Below are positions 20,239-33,228 of a stretch of DNA of 64,000 nucleotides, in pieces. The stretch comes from Phallusia mammillata (Eukaryota > Chordata > Ascidiacea > Phlebobranchia > Ascidiidae): NCBI GenBank assembly GCA_003260075.1, contig QLIY01000009.1, positions 177,747-241,746 on the forward strand. Direction: 5' to 3'. Each line of letters opens with the position of its first letter. Position 1 is the stretch's first letter. Both the position numbers and the translations under genes were made by a program. Under the pieces are notes generated by a model. It was not told the DNA's origin. It saw only the letters and a program-made list of their open reading frames with translations, and did not search any database.

Positions 20239-23200
20239 ATGAATTCATACTTTCTCAATGACATTTTGGAGTGTTCGGTTTGTTTCAAACCTTTGGATGA
20301 ATCCAATAAGGTATAAAAAATTTGTTTTCATTTTAGTTTTGTAAACATTTCATGAAAAAAATGGTATATATTGGATTGTGTGTGCTTTGTTGGATTAAAA
20401 AGGGCCTGAAAATAGCAAAAAGTTTAGTTGGTTTATTTTATCCAGTAACTATATTTTTATTCTATGCAAGAAAATTTGAACCATAAAATTTTGGAAAGTT
20501 TTTTATGTAGTTGTTGTAGAAGCTTCTCATGAATGAATTTTTTTTGTAAACGTTTTTTTTTCAGTAAAAACCCACCCAATCTGGGATGTGTTAGTCCTTT
20601 AATGCTAATGTTTATTTTTTTACAGGTGTTACCGTGTCAGCATACGTTTTGCAAAGCATGCTTGTCAGCTATAGTTCGGACCCAAAAAGAGCTGAGATGT
20701 CCCGAGTGCCGGGTTGTGGTAAAACAGAGAGTTGAAGATTTGCCGTCCAACATTTTGCTGATACGTCTACTGGATGGGATTAAATTCCAACAAGACCAAA
20801 TAAAATCCCATTCTGAAAAACACACCAGAAGACATTCAGGTGAGGCATCCATTGTTAAAAGACTAACTAGTGTTGCATCAAACCAACCTAAAAAGTATAT
20901 TATAGTCCTAATTCTCCTAAACCAAATATTCAACCACTGGGCCAAAAATTTTGACAGAATCAGGTAAAGCCTAAAAGCATATTTTTTATGGATGTTTTGA
21001 ACTGAACCTTATGTTTATGCAAGTGAAACAACTTTTACAATACGGAAGCTAAATAAAATAACTTATTTTGTGCAGCCAACGTGGCTTGTATTTTGTCAAT
21101 TCAATGTTTGGTTAATATAGATTTTTGAATTGTCAACTGTGAATTTTTAGGTATTGAATTCATACATTTAAAAAGTTTATTTTTTGCTGAATTGTGAAAA
21201 AAATCCTAGACTGAAACCGAAACATTGATAAACTGCATGTTTGATCAACCGAAACTATAATGCATCACCAAAACTTAGTAAAAAGTTTGAATCAATAAAG
21301 CAATTGCGAATAAAAATCCTTTGTAGAAAGTAATGGAGTTGTTGTACGTACTCTTGTTATGAAACAGTTTTTGTGTTAATTTTAGTTGAAGGGATTTTGA
21401 GTGAACCTGTACCAGCAAGTGGGGGTGCAAAAGATGGTGGGGTGAAGCAAACTAAGCAAAATGAAAAGAGCCAGGAAAGGGCTCGTTCAGCACGAGTGCA
21501 GAATGAAAGACCATCAAGTGAAGTACAGGTATCACCATATGAACTAAGAATGAAACAATATTGCCTAAATCTGTTGTTATGGTTGTTTAATCTGGAATTG
21601 AATCACATATATATTATGTTAGGTTGTTTTTGTAACTCATTTTGTGTGATATTACCTGTTTTGTAGGTGGTGCCACGACCCCATGCTTGTGCTTTGTTTA
21701 CATACAAATCTGATCAGCAAAGGCAAGTACACTCCAATCTGATTTCAAATGTTTTTTCAAGAAATGTGACTGTCATTATTTTTTTGTTAAGAATATGTGT
21801 ATGAATTTTTTTGTGTCAGTTTGCTTAATGTAATAAGCACTGTAGAGTGTTTGTGTTAGTGAATTTCCAACAACATGTATTGGAATGTAAATATTTCTGT
21901 GAATGGTATGTCAGAAACCAGATCCCTTGTTCTGTAAAGCTCTATCAAAATGACCTTTCAATGGTGTGTTTCAGTGACCTATCATTTGTGAAAGATGATA
22001 TAGTTTATCTTCTGAAAAAGATTGACAACAACTGGATGAGTGGAGAATGCAATGGAAGAATGGGTGTTTTTCCAATCAACTATGTCAAGGTATGGGCATT
22101 AGGATTTTTTTAACATTAACAACACCATGGCAAATTAGTACTGCTAGTTGTTCTGAGATTTAACAACCAAAGTTACAAAGACCCTTGTGTTATAAAATAT
22201 GTCTTTCACTGTGTGATTTGTTTGCCAGCCATGTATGTTCAGGGTGAGACATGTTCTATATCCTTCCTACATGTCATTATTTGCCAATCAGGCATGCGCT
22301 GCTTGTTGCCTTAACCTCATGTTTTTCATTTTTTGTTTAATTAACCTTTAACATGCCAACCTAAGCATTGAAATTTATTTTTGAACATCTAAAAGCAACA
22401 GGTATTAAACCCAGTGTCCAGAAATTTGTGTGTACATAGTACCACTAAAAAGCCAGGCAATTTAATTGTGTAAACATAGGTGTGCTTGCTTTCCACTATA
22501 ATGTGTGAGTCATATGCACATGTTCACACAGTTCCTTTCATTGAAATTTTGTTCTTCAAAGGATTGGGTATAGAAAGGTGGTAAAGCAAGTGTTAACACT
22601 TTGATTAAATCTTTTGTTATCCGACACCAAAAACTTATCTGTGAATATACACATACCAATTTTAACTTTTTAAATTTTGTTTTTGCTTAGGTTATTGTGC
22701 CCTTGCCTACTGAACAACCACTATGTGTGGCTTTGTATGATTTTGAATCGAAAAATGAAGGTAGAGACCGGGATTGTTTGACATTTAACAAGGTAAGAAA
22801 ACGTAATACCATATAGATTGGATTGTAAGCCTAGGTTTGTAAAGACTTTCTTACCCTATGTTGGTGAGGCTTTTTTAGGGTCAGGCCCTTTTTCAAGTGC
22901 CCTTCATTTTGATTGCAAATTTAGTTGAATTTCCTGTTGCATGTTTACATTACTTATCGTAACTCAGGTACTATAGAATAAATTTGGTGTAGTTTAATGA
23001 ATTAATGAAAACTTATTAATCCCCTGGAGGAGATTTATTACACACGGTAAACTTGTTTCACAATATGGGGGGGGGGGTAATTTCCTGTTGAATGTTTACA
23101 TTACTTATCTTAACTTTACCATTAAGAGTGTTAACATTATTTTTACCACCTCAACATGTGGCCTACCATAGAATAAATTTGGTGTAGTTTAATGAATTAA

Positions 23201-26200
23201 TGAAAACTTATTACTCCCCTGGAGGAGATTTATTACACACGGTAAACTTGTTTCACAATATGTAACTAAATGTTGCCAAATTAAAAAAAAGATCGAGAAT
23301 GATGAGTTTAATGAGGTTTTGTAAATGTTTTTTGCAGAATGAGAAGATAGTTGCCATCAGACGGGTTGATGAAAAGGGGGGGGGGAGATCAAGAATGATG
23401 AGTTTAATGAGGTTTTGTAAATGTTTTTTTGCAGAATGAGAAGATAGTTGCCATCAGACGGGTTGATGAAAACTGGGCAGAGGGTGTTTGTAAAGACAAA
23501 ATTGGAATTTTTCCTCTTTCATTTGTTAAGGTATGAGAGTTAAAATGTTGTTAACTATAAGCCCTAAATACATTGCCAATATAGTAGTAGTCACATAAGC
23601 ACAGGATGCAATAGAAAAGTATTGCTTCCTGAAGTAAACTTAAATGTCTACGGTCAAAGTGCTTTTACATGTCATCACATTTTGCAGTTAAATGATGAGG
23701 CCAAGAAACTTCTTGACATCAAAGACCAACAGCCAGGGGAAAGTAATGACAACATTCGACCAAATCCTCAAAGGTCAGTCAGTGGTGGAGCTGCAGCGAG
23801 GAGAATTATCAGCAACAAGCAAGGACAAAAACAAACCAAGAAAAGACATTCCTTTCCCACTTTTCATGCAGGTACATTCGTGTAACTGTTTCAATATAAT
23901 GCAACATTTATTGTCAGTAATCAAGAGGGAACAGGGAAATTTTTCAAAAAGGTTTAAACTTAGAAAAACTTTAATTATGAAACTGTACCTATTGAATTTT
24001 CTTGCTATGCAAATAAATACAGACATAGGTTTGAAAACTTTTTTTAAAACTTGCTCTCTCCACAAAATGAACATAATTTTTAGTGTTAAATGAATTTTAA
24101 TAGTATGTCCTGAAATTAAAAAGTTGATTCCTCTGTTTTGAAGTTGTTAACTTATTTTTCCAGCCAAAGCAAAAGAAAATGAACCAACAACTTCACATCG
24201 CCACTCCATGGAAATTCTGGGGGGGGGGGTGATTCCTCTGTTTTGAAGTTGTTAAATTATTATTCCAGCCAAAGCGAAAGAAAATGAACCAACAACTTCA
24301 CATCGCCACTCCATGGAAATTCTGGATACGGCTTCCACCTCTGTAGTTGTACCAACCAACAATTCTTCCATTATGGCAACAACCAGCCTTTCTGCTCCAT
24401 CCACAACCCCAGTTTCATCAGCATTGAATGCAGGCGAATTAGTTGTGCGATTGAGACAAAAACGACCCAAAGAAATAAGTGTGCCACCCACAGTTACGCC
24501 AAATGAACCCTCGAAGCTGCCTGTCTTGTGTAAAATGGATCCCACTAAGTTACCTGCTGCTAAAAGTTCTTCAGAGGGTCCCAGACAATCACGCAATGTA
24601 AGCAATGCCGATTTATAACATTATTTTTTGAGAAAATCTGGACACCTAATTTGTGAGTAAGTTTTTTATATGTTTTGAAAGAAAGCCAAGAAATATTAAA
24701 AAATGTGGTTTATTGGCTGAAAACTGCAAACACTTTTATTGACATTGACTGACTTCTTGTAAAACTGGTTTACATCTAAATACACACAAGATTCTTGCAA
24801 GTCATTTCTTCACGAGATACTAACCAGTGCATATTACATATTTAATTTTCTTTTTGAACTAAAGTATTTGCACTGGTTTTACAGTATGTAGCCGTATGTG
24901 TACATACAGGCAATATTTTTGAGCATTTTTGACATGTGGAGACTTTGAATATTTCTAGTTTGGAAACATTTGTTTCTTGTGATATATAATATAAAAGGTT
25001 AAAGTCGTTACATCAATGGTATGAGAATAGGGAATGATTACCAGAATCAACTTACTGGGATTTATGGCTTTGAATACCTGTAGCATGATCATTACTTTTT
25101 CACACATTTTTTTACCAAAACTTTAATATTGTTTTGGGGGGGGGGGAAGTCATTACATCAATGGTATGAGAATAGGGAGTGATTACCAGAATCAACTTAC
25201 TGGGATTTATGACTTTGAATACCTGTAGCATCATCATTACTTTTTCACACATTTTTTTACCAAAACTTTAATATTGTTTTTTAGGAAAACACATCTTCAA
25301 CAGATCGTCCAAAGCCAGCAGATCAACAAACTCCAAGGATGTCAACTCCAACCAGACATCTGCAATCTGTAAAAATGTAAGCAGCAATTCCATTCCAAGA
25401 AAAAAAAGTTTTTCAACAACTTCTGTTCAACTGATGGCTGTCTATTCATTGACATATGCAATATAATATCTTTCCTTATTTTATTGATTTACTTTTAAGT
25501 TATTCATCCGTATGATCCTTTTGCAAAGCCCTGCAGACTAATTCCAGATGGCAATTGTTTTGTCATGAGCATGTGCTCATTATGCAATCAATCAATACTT
25601 ACATATGAATCTAATCTTATTTCCTTGTGTAATGATTAGTTGGTACAAAATTAAGCTGCTTAGCAGAATGGGTTATGTTGATTAAATCCACCACAAGCTA
25701 ATCAGTTACCAGGTTTAAAAGACCTAAATTTTTATCGACATCTAAACCAGTGGTTCCCAACCTATTTTTAATGCGACCCAAATACTGACCAAAGTTTTGT
25801 TAAGTGGTTCCTCGCGACCCATGGACATACTATTTTAGTTGGGGGGGGGGGCATCCACCACAAGCAAATCAGTTGCCAGGTTTCACGAACCTAAAGTTTT
25901 TATCATCCATAAACTATCAATTAAGTGATATCTTAAATTACCTTACTTACTCAATTTTAAGCCTTCCTCGATTATAAGCCGCTTTATAAGGTGTCACACT
26001 TTATGATGTTCGGTACTGCTGCTTAATAACACAAACTTATAAAGCTGCTTAGTACGACTTGTTGTTGACAATTGTTTAATCATTTTATCAAACCTAGCAG
26101 AGCATATGTTGACATGTAAAGCCAATATGCAAAAGAATTAGGAATGTGAAATCAATCAAAAGGCATAGTGTAGAAATAACTGGTGTGACAAAAAATGTAA

Positions 26201-29200
26201 GCCACACAAACTGTAGGGTAAAAAACTTTAGAAGCTGTGGCGTACAATCAAATGTATACATTAAGTAAAACAAAACATAAGTTTCCAATTCCCATCAGGT
26301 CCTATTGGACTGCAATGATTTAAAAAAAAAAAAATCCAAAACAAACTGCTACCCTAAATGCCCCCTCAAAGATTTTTTTCTAATTCAAATATATGCGGTT
26401 GTTGCAGGGTTACAGCAGTCTATCATTATGAAGCAGTAAAACCTGATGAATTGGAACTTATAAAGGGAAATTCATATCAACTAACAGAAGTGTGCAATGA
26501 TGGTTGGTGTCGAGGCCGTCACATTATTTCCGGCAAAGTTGGTGTGTTTCCAGGAAATTATGTAAAACCCCTTACATCAGTTCCCGTTACCAGGTATTAT
26601 TGTTTGTTTATTTAAAGGAGTGACATGTGCAAAATTACCGAAAATAAGTTTGCTGCATAGATTAAAAATACCTTTTAGGTATGGGGGACTACATGAACAC
26701 AACAGCATACGGGGGGGGGGTATATTTAAAGGAGTGACATGTGCAAAATTCCCGAAAATAAGTTTGTTGCATAGAATAAAAATACCTTTTAGGTATGGGG
26801 GACTACATGAACACAACAGCATACAAGTGAAAGTGTGCTTAAATTTCATATTTCAGAAAAAAGAGATTAAAAACCTAAAACAATTTTTTTTCATTAAAAA
26901 CCTAAAATGTACTTGGTTCTGTTCCAACAACATTATCTTGTCAGCTGAGCTTTTTTACCTGCGGACAAATGATTTTACTAGACCCTTTATTGACAGTTGT
27001 GTTCTGGTACAACATTCTATTGGTATTGTGTATTTGTTTGTGGTCGTTCGTTTGAAAACCTTTGGCCTGTAAGGTAGATGGTATGGAATCGTAGTAGCTA
27101 GAACTAAAAATGGCTAATCATATGTTTTCATGTCAGAACATCACCAGTTGCTTCTCGATCCTCATCTGGATCTGTGTCTTCGTCTTCTTCATCATCATCT
27201 TCTCCTTCACAACCTACAAGACACACAGTAAGAGATGTTTTCTTTTTTTTATCATTTTACGATTTCTTTAATGTGAATTGGCTGTTGATTACAGTTTGTG
27301 CTTGTGGCATTAAATACCTTTCAAATAAACTATGTATTGCAGAGAAATTCTGGATCTTCCAATCATCAACAAAATAATGTCGGTCAACAACGACCTTCAT
27401 CATCATCAGCAGCAAACCGACGCACTCCACCTCCCCGGCCAGTTGCACCAACATCTCATGCATCAAATCAGCCATCTACTTCCAAACCAAGTAAAATTTC
27501 TGTTCTCAGTTTTCTTTTACTAATACGTTATTTTTAAAAAATATGTAACATATATTTATACAGATAATGAACTAAAGCAAATTACACTAACTATAGCAAA
27601 ATACAAATAAAATATATTACAGGATTTGATTTGACATGGAAGTATAGAAGTGAAGTTTTTGTACCTGATTATACTGCTTTGCAATTTTGATTTTTCTGAT
27701 GTGTTTCCTATATATGTTGCCACTTTCAAATAGGCTACATGATTATTTTAGGTCAACATCCATTTTGTATGTTGTTTTCTTTCTATGTTTTGTACGGTGA
27801 AGAAGTTTTGGAATAAACTGTTTAGTTTGAAAAATACCTTTCACAGCTAAAAAACATATTTGTTTTATGTAAGCTATTGCTGCCAGGCATAATACAAACT
27901 TGACATATTTGTTTTGTTTGGCCTCTTTGTGGATATTCTAGTGGTCCCAATAAAATGTACCTGTTTATACTTCTGGGTACTACAAATAGGAGGTGAACGT
28001 ATTTCTGCTCACTTATTCAACATTAACTGGTGCTGTCTGTTATTTTGAAACAAATAAACTATTTGTTTTAGTTTATTAACTTTATGTACTCTTCTTTTCA
28101 CACAATTTATGTCAATTTTTAGGTACATCTTCAGCATCTGGGTCTTCAACGTCCACGCCACGGTTGCATATTCCATCAGGAAAATCTGGAAGTGGGAGAA
28201 AAAACGTGGACAAGGTCTGTGTATTTTTTTGTAGCACTATGTTGTCACAGTTGGATACTAAATGTGTATTGTAGTTGTAAAGAAATAGCAAATAATGTTG
28301 TTTATTTTTTTAGGACAAAAAGAGGGAAAAGGGCCAGCTTTTTCTGAAAATGATTTCTGGAGGCGGAACTAAGAAGACAAAATCACCCACAACACCAACC
28401 AGGTTAAAACACAACTAAATTATAAGTGACACCATCTATAATTAAAAATACACATTATCCAATCTGCACGTTTTCCATCTTTTCTACCAAAAACTCAATT
28501 AGTTTGCAGGGCTACAAAAACATTTATTTTACTTTGTATAGATTTTACAGACATTGTTCCCTGAAGGGGACACATATTGATTTTACTCAAAATGTTTTTG
28601 TTTGTTTTCTTTTTTTTTCTTCTACCCAAAGTTTGTCCGACTCGTTTTTCCATCAAATCCTTGATGGATTTGGATGAAATTTACACAGATGGTAGATGTA
28701 GTTATGTAGATGTGCATCCCACTTTGTTTTTGTTGATAACCCCAGTATTTACCCCGCTTGCCCCCTAAAATGTTTTTTCCCCCGAAGTTTGTCCGACTCG
28801 TTTTGCCATCAAATGCTTGATGGATGTGGCTGAAACTTATACAGATGGTAGATATAGTTATGTAGATGTGCATCCCACTTTGTTTGTCCGGATAACCCTA
28901 GTATTTACCCCGCTAGCCCCCTAAAAGGGGTGAGTTTGTAAACAATGTCAGAATTGGCTAAAATTTGGATAGCTTGTAAAGTATGCCAATTATCGTTATT
29001 GCGCCATTGCAGTTCGGGGGTTGTTAACAGCCCTTTGACGTCAGAAACATTAACGGTTGTTGCTCAAAACACCTCTAGTGGTTGAAATTTTAAACGTTGG
29101 CAGATTGGACTGAAATTTTGCAGTACTATTGATTGAGTCATTGTGGTTTCCTACTTTTAAGTTTGTGTGTGTTGAACCTCAATTAGTTATCCTACTAGCC

Positions 29201-30267
29201 CCCTAAAATGAGTTTTTTAATTTAAATAGTTTTTACTCCATATAGCATATTTAGATATGCACAGTACCAATCACTGTGTTTGTCTTCACAATACCAAACT
29301 TACTCATTGTTATCTATTGAATTGCATTATTTTCAACTTTGCATGTGTGGGGACCCATGAGTTTTTGCCTGCAGAAACAACCAAGGTTATAAAAGACGAT
29401 GGCTAATATGGGACCCAATACAAAATAAGCATAGGAAATATCTTTATGTTTTAAAATAGATCATAGTGTATGTGCAAGGGCAATATGTGCTAAGCCACCC
29501 TTCTAGTTTAGTGTGCACCTTAAATAAGTGAAATAAATCATTTACGCACATTGTATACCCTATAGGCAAGCTGAAGTACACAAGTCTAGTTTTGTGTGCA
29601 ATGACCAGCAAAATTCCTTTCCGGCAATTGAAAGTTTTTGTTGTTTCAACAGTCCAACACCACGAAACAACGACAATCCTCTCCCTCCCAACTCTCCATC
29701 CACGTCACAAGTCAAGCCTACCTTGAAACCACTGATGCGTGACAAGTAGGTTTTTAGGGTTCGAATTTATTTAAGCAGGTGCAATACCCTTTTTTACTTA
29801 AACTAGATCTGTACAGTAAACCTCGTTAATCCAGCCCTGTTTGGACCAAAAAAATGTGTCCGGAAAAGGCGAAAATCCAGATTAATCGATGTCGATTGGT
29901 CCAAAGCCTTACCGTATTACTGTACTTTGGTACATTTTTAAACTGTATTGTAACATGTCATTTTATAGTTACATTACTTAATATATCGTAAAAAACAAGT
30001 AAATCCACATGAACGTAAACTACTGGTTTGTATTTTTTGCCATTATACACTTCCACCATGGGCATGCTAACAACACATATTGTTTACAGGTACAAGGCAA
30101 TGATGAACTTCCCAGCGAACACTCCCGATGAACTCGAACTAAAGGAGGGTGACATTGTTATTGTGCACCACCGGCGTCCTGACGGCTGGTTCCGTGGGAC
30201 CCACCAGAAGAATGGGCGTAGTGGACACTTTCCCAGTACTTTCGTGGAGCGGCTGCCAAACCAGTGA
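20239..30267 (+). CDS. POSH / SH3RF1-type E3 ubiquitin ligase
   Basis: RING-type ubiquitin ligase and JNK scaffold family; relatives act in the cytosol and trans-Golgi. Exons: 20239-20310, 20626-20839, 21386-21528, 21667-21722, 21975-22089, 22691-22792, 23435-23530, 23688-23871, 24269-24597, 25285-25376, 26408-26593, 27137-27227, 27343-27490, 28123-28214, 28314-28402, 29653-29745, 30090-30267. All phases agree; 759 aa, normal for the family. C3HC4 RING at residues 12-52 (C12, C15, C28, H30, C33, C36, C49, C52). SH3 domains at about 150-203, 212-267, 470-527 and 701-757, each with ALYDF-like and G-V/I-FP motifs. RHSF and RHSMEI between SH3-2 and SH3-3, and the [15 protein letters not shown] block before SH3-4, match vertebrate SH3RF1. 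A Ser-rich run lies in exon 12. Intron 4 is GC-AG. G10 joins repeat parts of exons 7 and 9. SH3RF3 is the alternative paralogue. Confidence 0.95.
21723..21974 (+). other. GC-AG intron in POSH
   Basis: Exon 4 ends AAAG and the intron begins GCAAGT, with the acceptor TTTCAG at 21969-21974. Only this boundary restores the first SH3 domain in frame (Q-Q-S-D-L-S-F). No GT alternative nearby gives the right phase. Confidence 0.85.
22928..23263. repeat. G10 spacer with flanks that differ by an indel
   Basis: G10 (23068-23077) separates 22928-23066 from 23078-23263. The copies match except for about 50 extra bases in the second (ending near CAACATGTGG). This is what two haplotypes of one intron would look like if placed end to end. 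Confidence 0.75.
23290..23472. repeat. G10 spacer with false partial copy of POSH exon 7
   Basis: G10 at 23376-23385. Copy 1 (23290-23375) contains the acceptor and first 38 bases of exon 7 (23338-23375); copy 2 (23386-23472) leads into the complete exon at 23435-23530. Only the second gives an open reading frame through SH3-2. Confidence 0.8.
24125..24326. repeat. G-run spacer with false partial copy of POSH exon 9
   Basis: Eleven G at 24219-24229, of which two continue the exon sequence. The first 57 bases of exon 9 appear at 24164-24220 and again in the complete exon starting at 24269. Confidence 0.8.
25002..25280. repeat. G11 spacer between duplicated intron flanks
   Basis: 25136-25146 are G; 25002-25135 and 25147-25280 are near-identical POSH intron sequence with a few substitutions. 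Confidence 0.78.
25748..25840. mobile_element. hAT-type element, left end, truncated at a G11 run
   Basis: CAGTGGTTCCCAACC starts the element, followed by GCGACCC motifs. The run of 11 G at 25841-25851 cuts it off. DNA after the G run resembles the DNA before the element but lacks it, as an empty site would. Confidence 0.55.
26609..26824. repeat. G10 spacer between duplicated intron flanks
   Basis: G10 at 26711-26720 separates 26609-26710 from 26723-26824, almost identical POSH intron sequence. Confidence 0.8.
28630..28930. repeat. Tandem repeat of about 158 bp, two full units
   Basis: Two units start with AAGTTTGTCCGACTCGTTTT and end with ACCCCGCTTGCCCCCTAAAA or a close variant. Each contains a small palindrome, CCATCAAATNCTTGATGG. 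A third, eroded unit seems to end at about 29210 with CTACTAGCCCCCTAAAATG. It lies in POSH intron 15 and has no coding potential I believe. Confidence 0.75.
29340..29460. repeat. Dispersed repeat shared with bZIP intron 2
   Basis: GTGGGGACCCATGAGTTTTT and the downstream TTAAAATAGATCAT recur at about 5490-5515 and 6255-6275. They are probably pieces of an interspersed element that I cannot classify. Confidence 0.4.
29814..29922. mobile_element. Small Tc1/mariner-type (pogo-like) element
   Basis: Starts CAGTAAACCTCGTTAATCC after a TA and ends TATTACTG before a TA, giving a 109-bp body with TA target duplication. Terminal sequence of this kind is typical of pogo/Tigger-derived MITEs. It lies in POSH intron 16. 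Confidence 0.55.
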
Positions 30268-31326
30268 GCCAGTGAAGATGCGCCACAATTTGCACAAAAG
30301 AGCACTTGACTTCAACTAAACTGCCGCATTGACCTTTGTTCAGCGCTACAGGTGGACGACACAAGAGATCCTTTTTTGCTGTTGATTTTTTTTGTATTTC
30401 AATGTTGGTTTAAAATTTGCGCATTTTCGTATTTTCATTGTCCTGAAATACGCCACCCAGCGTTTTCTTTCTGTAGTTAAATAGTCACCACGCGGTGTCG
30501 TCGTGAGTAACATTTTGTAGCCTACAAGTAACGAAAACTAAAATATCAGTCACCCAACATCTTCACAGGTTTAGGTGCTTAATCTCCCAGGTTCCGTTGT
30601 CGGCTGTTCTCATAGTAGCCGCCCGACACTTTCTTCTACCTCTGTCACGTGATTAGAGGTGCCGTTGTAAATACTGTGACTGCTTACGACTTTTTGAAAT
30701 AATGTATTGAAGGCGATTTGTGTGCGTTTATACCCCAACTATTAACTGTTTATTCGACACTCACAAATCACACTTATTTTGTACTACCAATTGTGATCTA
30801 TGCTACTACGGCAATTAGGCGTTTGCATCGTTGAATTCTTTTTTAGTTAATGCTACTATTGCTGGGCCTTCCGCTGTTGGCACAGTACAACTTGACCAAA
30901 GAAGAGTGTATTTTCTTAGGACTTATTCGCTTTGTAATTTTCAGTTACGCACTATCATTTTTTCTGATTTTGGCCAAAACACTTTTCATCATTTTTATTT
31001 TGCTAGATCTATTTTCTTTGTAGGTTTTGCTAATTTTTCTTACATAACCCGTACCACCCATTGTGCGTTTAAATAGTTTTGTTTGATTGTCTGTGCTCTT
31101 GTAACGTACGGTCTTGAAAACTGTTTTGCGCCATTTATATGTATGAATAGTCGTGTATGTTTTTTTCGTGACCAAAATCCAAAATGAGTTTTTCTACTTT
31201 ACACCTTGTTAAGTTGTTCCTGCTATGTTCGTATGAAGTGTTTGCGTAAAAGCCATGGTTCAACCTATGGCAGAAGTTGTTACACGGTTAATCGTGTCTT
31301 CACTTACATCTCCCTTATACAATAAA
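30268..31326 (+). other. POSH 3' untranslated region with poly(A) signal
   Basis: No reading frame of interest follows the TGA at 30265-30267. An AATAAA at 31321-31326 is the first convincing poly(A) signal, implying a leader-free tail of about 1.05 kb. Transcript end not directly visible. Confidence 0.45.
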
Positions 31327-32973
31327 ATCTTCACACAATACTTCTTTTTTCCCACCTTTTGAAAAACTGTCATAAGTTAATTCTCAACACAAATAGTTTG
31401 TGAAAAACGCGATTTTATTGTCAGCCCATAGCAGAAAAATCACGACAAGATTGAGTTGCTCACTTGCCGAGATTATCCGCAAAAGTTGGAAAATGGACGA
31501 TAAATCACGGCAGAGGGCGCGAGAGAGCGGTTAAGTGAGCGCAACAACACAAAATGCAGCAGTTTTAAAACGATTGTGCGAAAAAAAAAACACAGGAAAA
31601 ATAATAGATAGTAATGTCGGTAACTATGCTGTTTGTGTGGGGAGGGACGACGTAAAATGAAACGCGCTGTACACATTATAGTAACGGTTTGCCTGGCAAC
31701 TGTACGACGTACGGCGATGACAAATCGAATACGAAGCAGTAGTTTGTTTTTTATAGTTACTTCGCAATTGTAAGTCGCTCGTGGTCTAGATTGCCTGGCG
31801 GCCGTCTTGTGAAGCAAAGTCGGCGATCATCACAGCGTAAGGTGCAACAGGGTTAGGAGTCTGTCAATGGTACACAGCATACATATATATAAAAATATAT
31901 ATATATATATAGGTGTGTCCGGTTTATGCGCAACGCAGCGGCAAGCGGTTTAGTAAAGCAAAGCTATATGGGCCAGCAAGCAGCGCAATGTTTTTTCTCC
32001 TTCAAAAGCGATACCCATGGGAAAACTTTAAAAAGAAATAAATAAACGGATAATTTAGGAAGTAGATGAGGCGATCGGTTCAGTTTTAGCACAAATAACT
32101 TTAAGTCATCTAAAATACAGCAAAATTGCTACGAAGCGGTTTATTTATAAGCTCATCGGTTTGCACCGAAAAGCAGTCGAAAGTATTAACCTTGTTCGCA
32201 AAGCCGTCAATATTTTGAGTTCCGTTTTGGCGTTTAGAAATGTTTGTTCGGGTGCTAATGTCAATGGATGCTAAGAGATCACTGTACAAGTCACAGAGCG
32301 GCGTGATAGAACAGCGCATGAATAAGGTAAAAACAGGCCGAAAACACATAAAATATCACATAAAGGTCATAGCTGTACGGCATTCACATTGGCCCAAAGG
32401 CACAGAAAAGTAAAAAAGCACTTGAAATTGTTAATTAAATAAGCGTTACTTGAAATAGAGGGTCGGACTTTGGGATTGTCAGGTTAGGCTAAAATAAACA
32501 AGAAATTGACCACCGGGGTCTAATTTGACAAAACACAACAAACGATAACAGTCCCTACTTTTTTTTCATTTGTGGTTGTTTTGATTACCACAATTTGATT
32601 GTCACAGTTCAAATGTGTAAGATCCAATAAGACAAGAATTTGTCAAGGCTATTAGCACAAGGCAATATAGCTGTTCGAAATACTGACATTAAGGAAACGG
32701 GTCCATTGGCAATAGCGCACAAACGCTTTGCGTCGAAAGTAAGCAAGTTACACTAAGCAAGTTACTTTTGTAACATGGATAAGCACCTCTAGATTGGCCG
32801 ATAACTTTGGCAGACTAATCCAGTGGTTAGTTGAACAACGGGGGTGAATGTAAAAAAACAAACAGCACATTTAAATACTTCTTTGCTGGAAGTAGTATAA
32901 TCGCCTGTCGGTTACAAATTTCCTACATGTGAATAAGTCGTGTCGGCCGTTGACCTGACAACAGTGACATGAC
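31327..32973. other. Region between the convergent POSH and FREM2 genes
   Basis: Contains a TA-rich microsatellite at 31881-31912 and, on the minus strand, an AATAAA at 32140-32145 that may end the FREM2 transcript about 830 nt past its stop. Nothing coding is recognised. Confidence 0.5.
31881..31912. repeat. (TA)n microsatellite
   Basis: Alternating A and T interrupted by AAAAA, about 32 bp long. Confidence 0.8.
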
Positions 32974-33228
32974 TCAAACCTCTTCACCATCCGAGCTGCT
33001 GTAGCCACTGCTGTTCGAGGTCTGAGACTTTACAGCGCTACGCGTTTTCGAACCTCGCTTCCTAACAACAATGTGTTTGCCACCGGTGTATTGGCCCTTT
33101 GTCTTCTCATCTTTGGGGGCAGCTGCTGCTGGGGTCGCCTGACGCCGTTTGTATAGGACAGCTCCCACAACGATCACCACCACTATCAGCAAAGCTGCTG
33201 CGCCAATAATCAACGCCAGCATAGGAAA
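32974..33228 (-). other. FREM2 membrane anchor, cytoplasmic tail and PDZ-type C-terminus
   Basis: In the last exon a hydrophobic segment ([20 protein letters not shown], about 33165-33228) is followed by YKRRQ, a stop-transfer charge cluster. The cytoplasmic tail is basic, then Ser-rich, and ends D-G-E-E-V. Vertebrate FRAS1 and FREM2 end in -EV and bind the PDZ protein GRIP1; the same role here is inferred. Confidence 0.75.

Noticed and set aside
23338-23375. Alternative exon 7 of POSH
   Set aside because: It is the truncated flank of a G10 join with no donor site.
28622-28873. Minus-strand frame over the 158-bp repeat with repeated [10 protein letters not shown]-like peptide
   Set aside because: The periodic peptide simply reflects the tandem DNA repeat inside a POSH intron.
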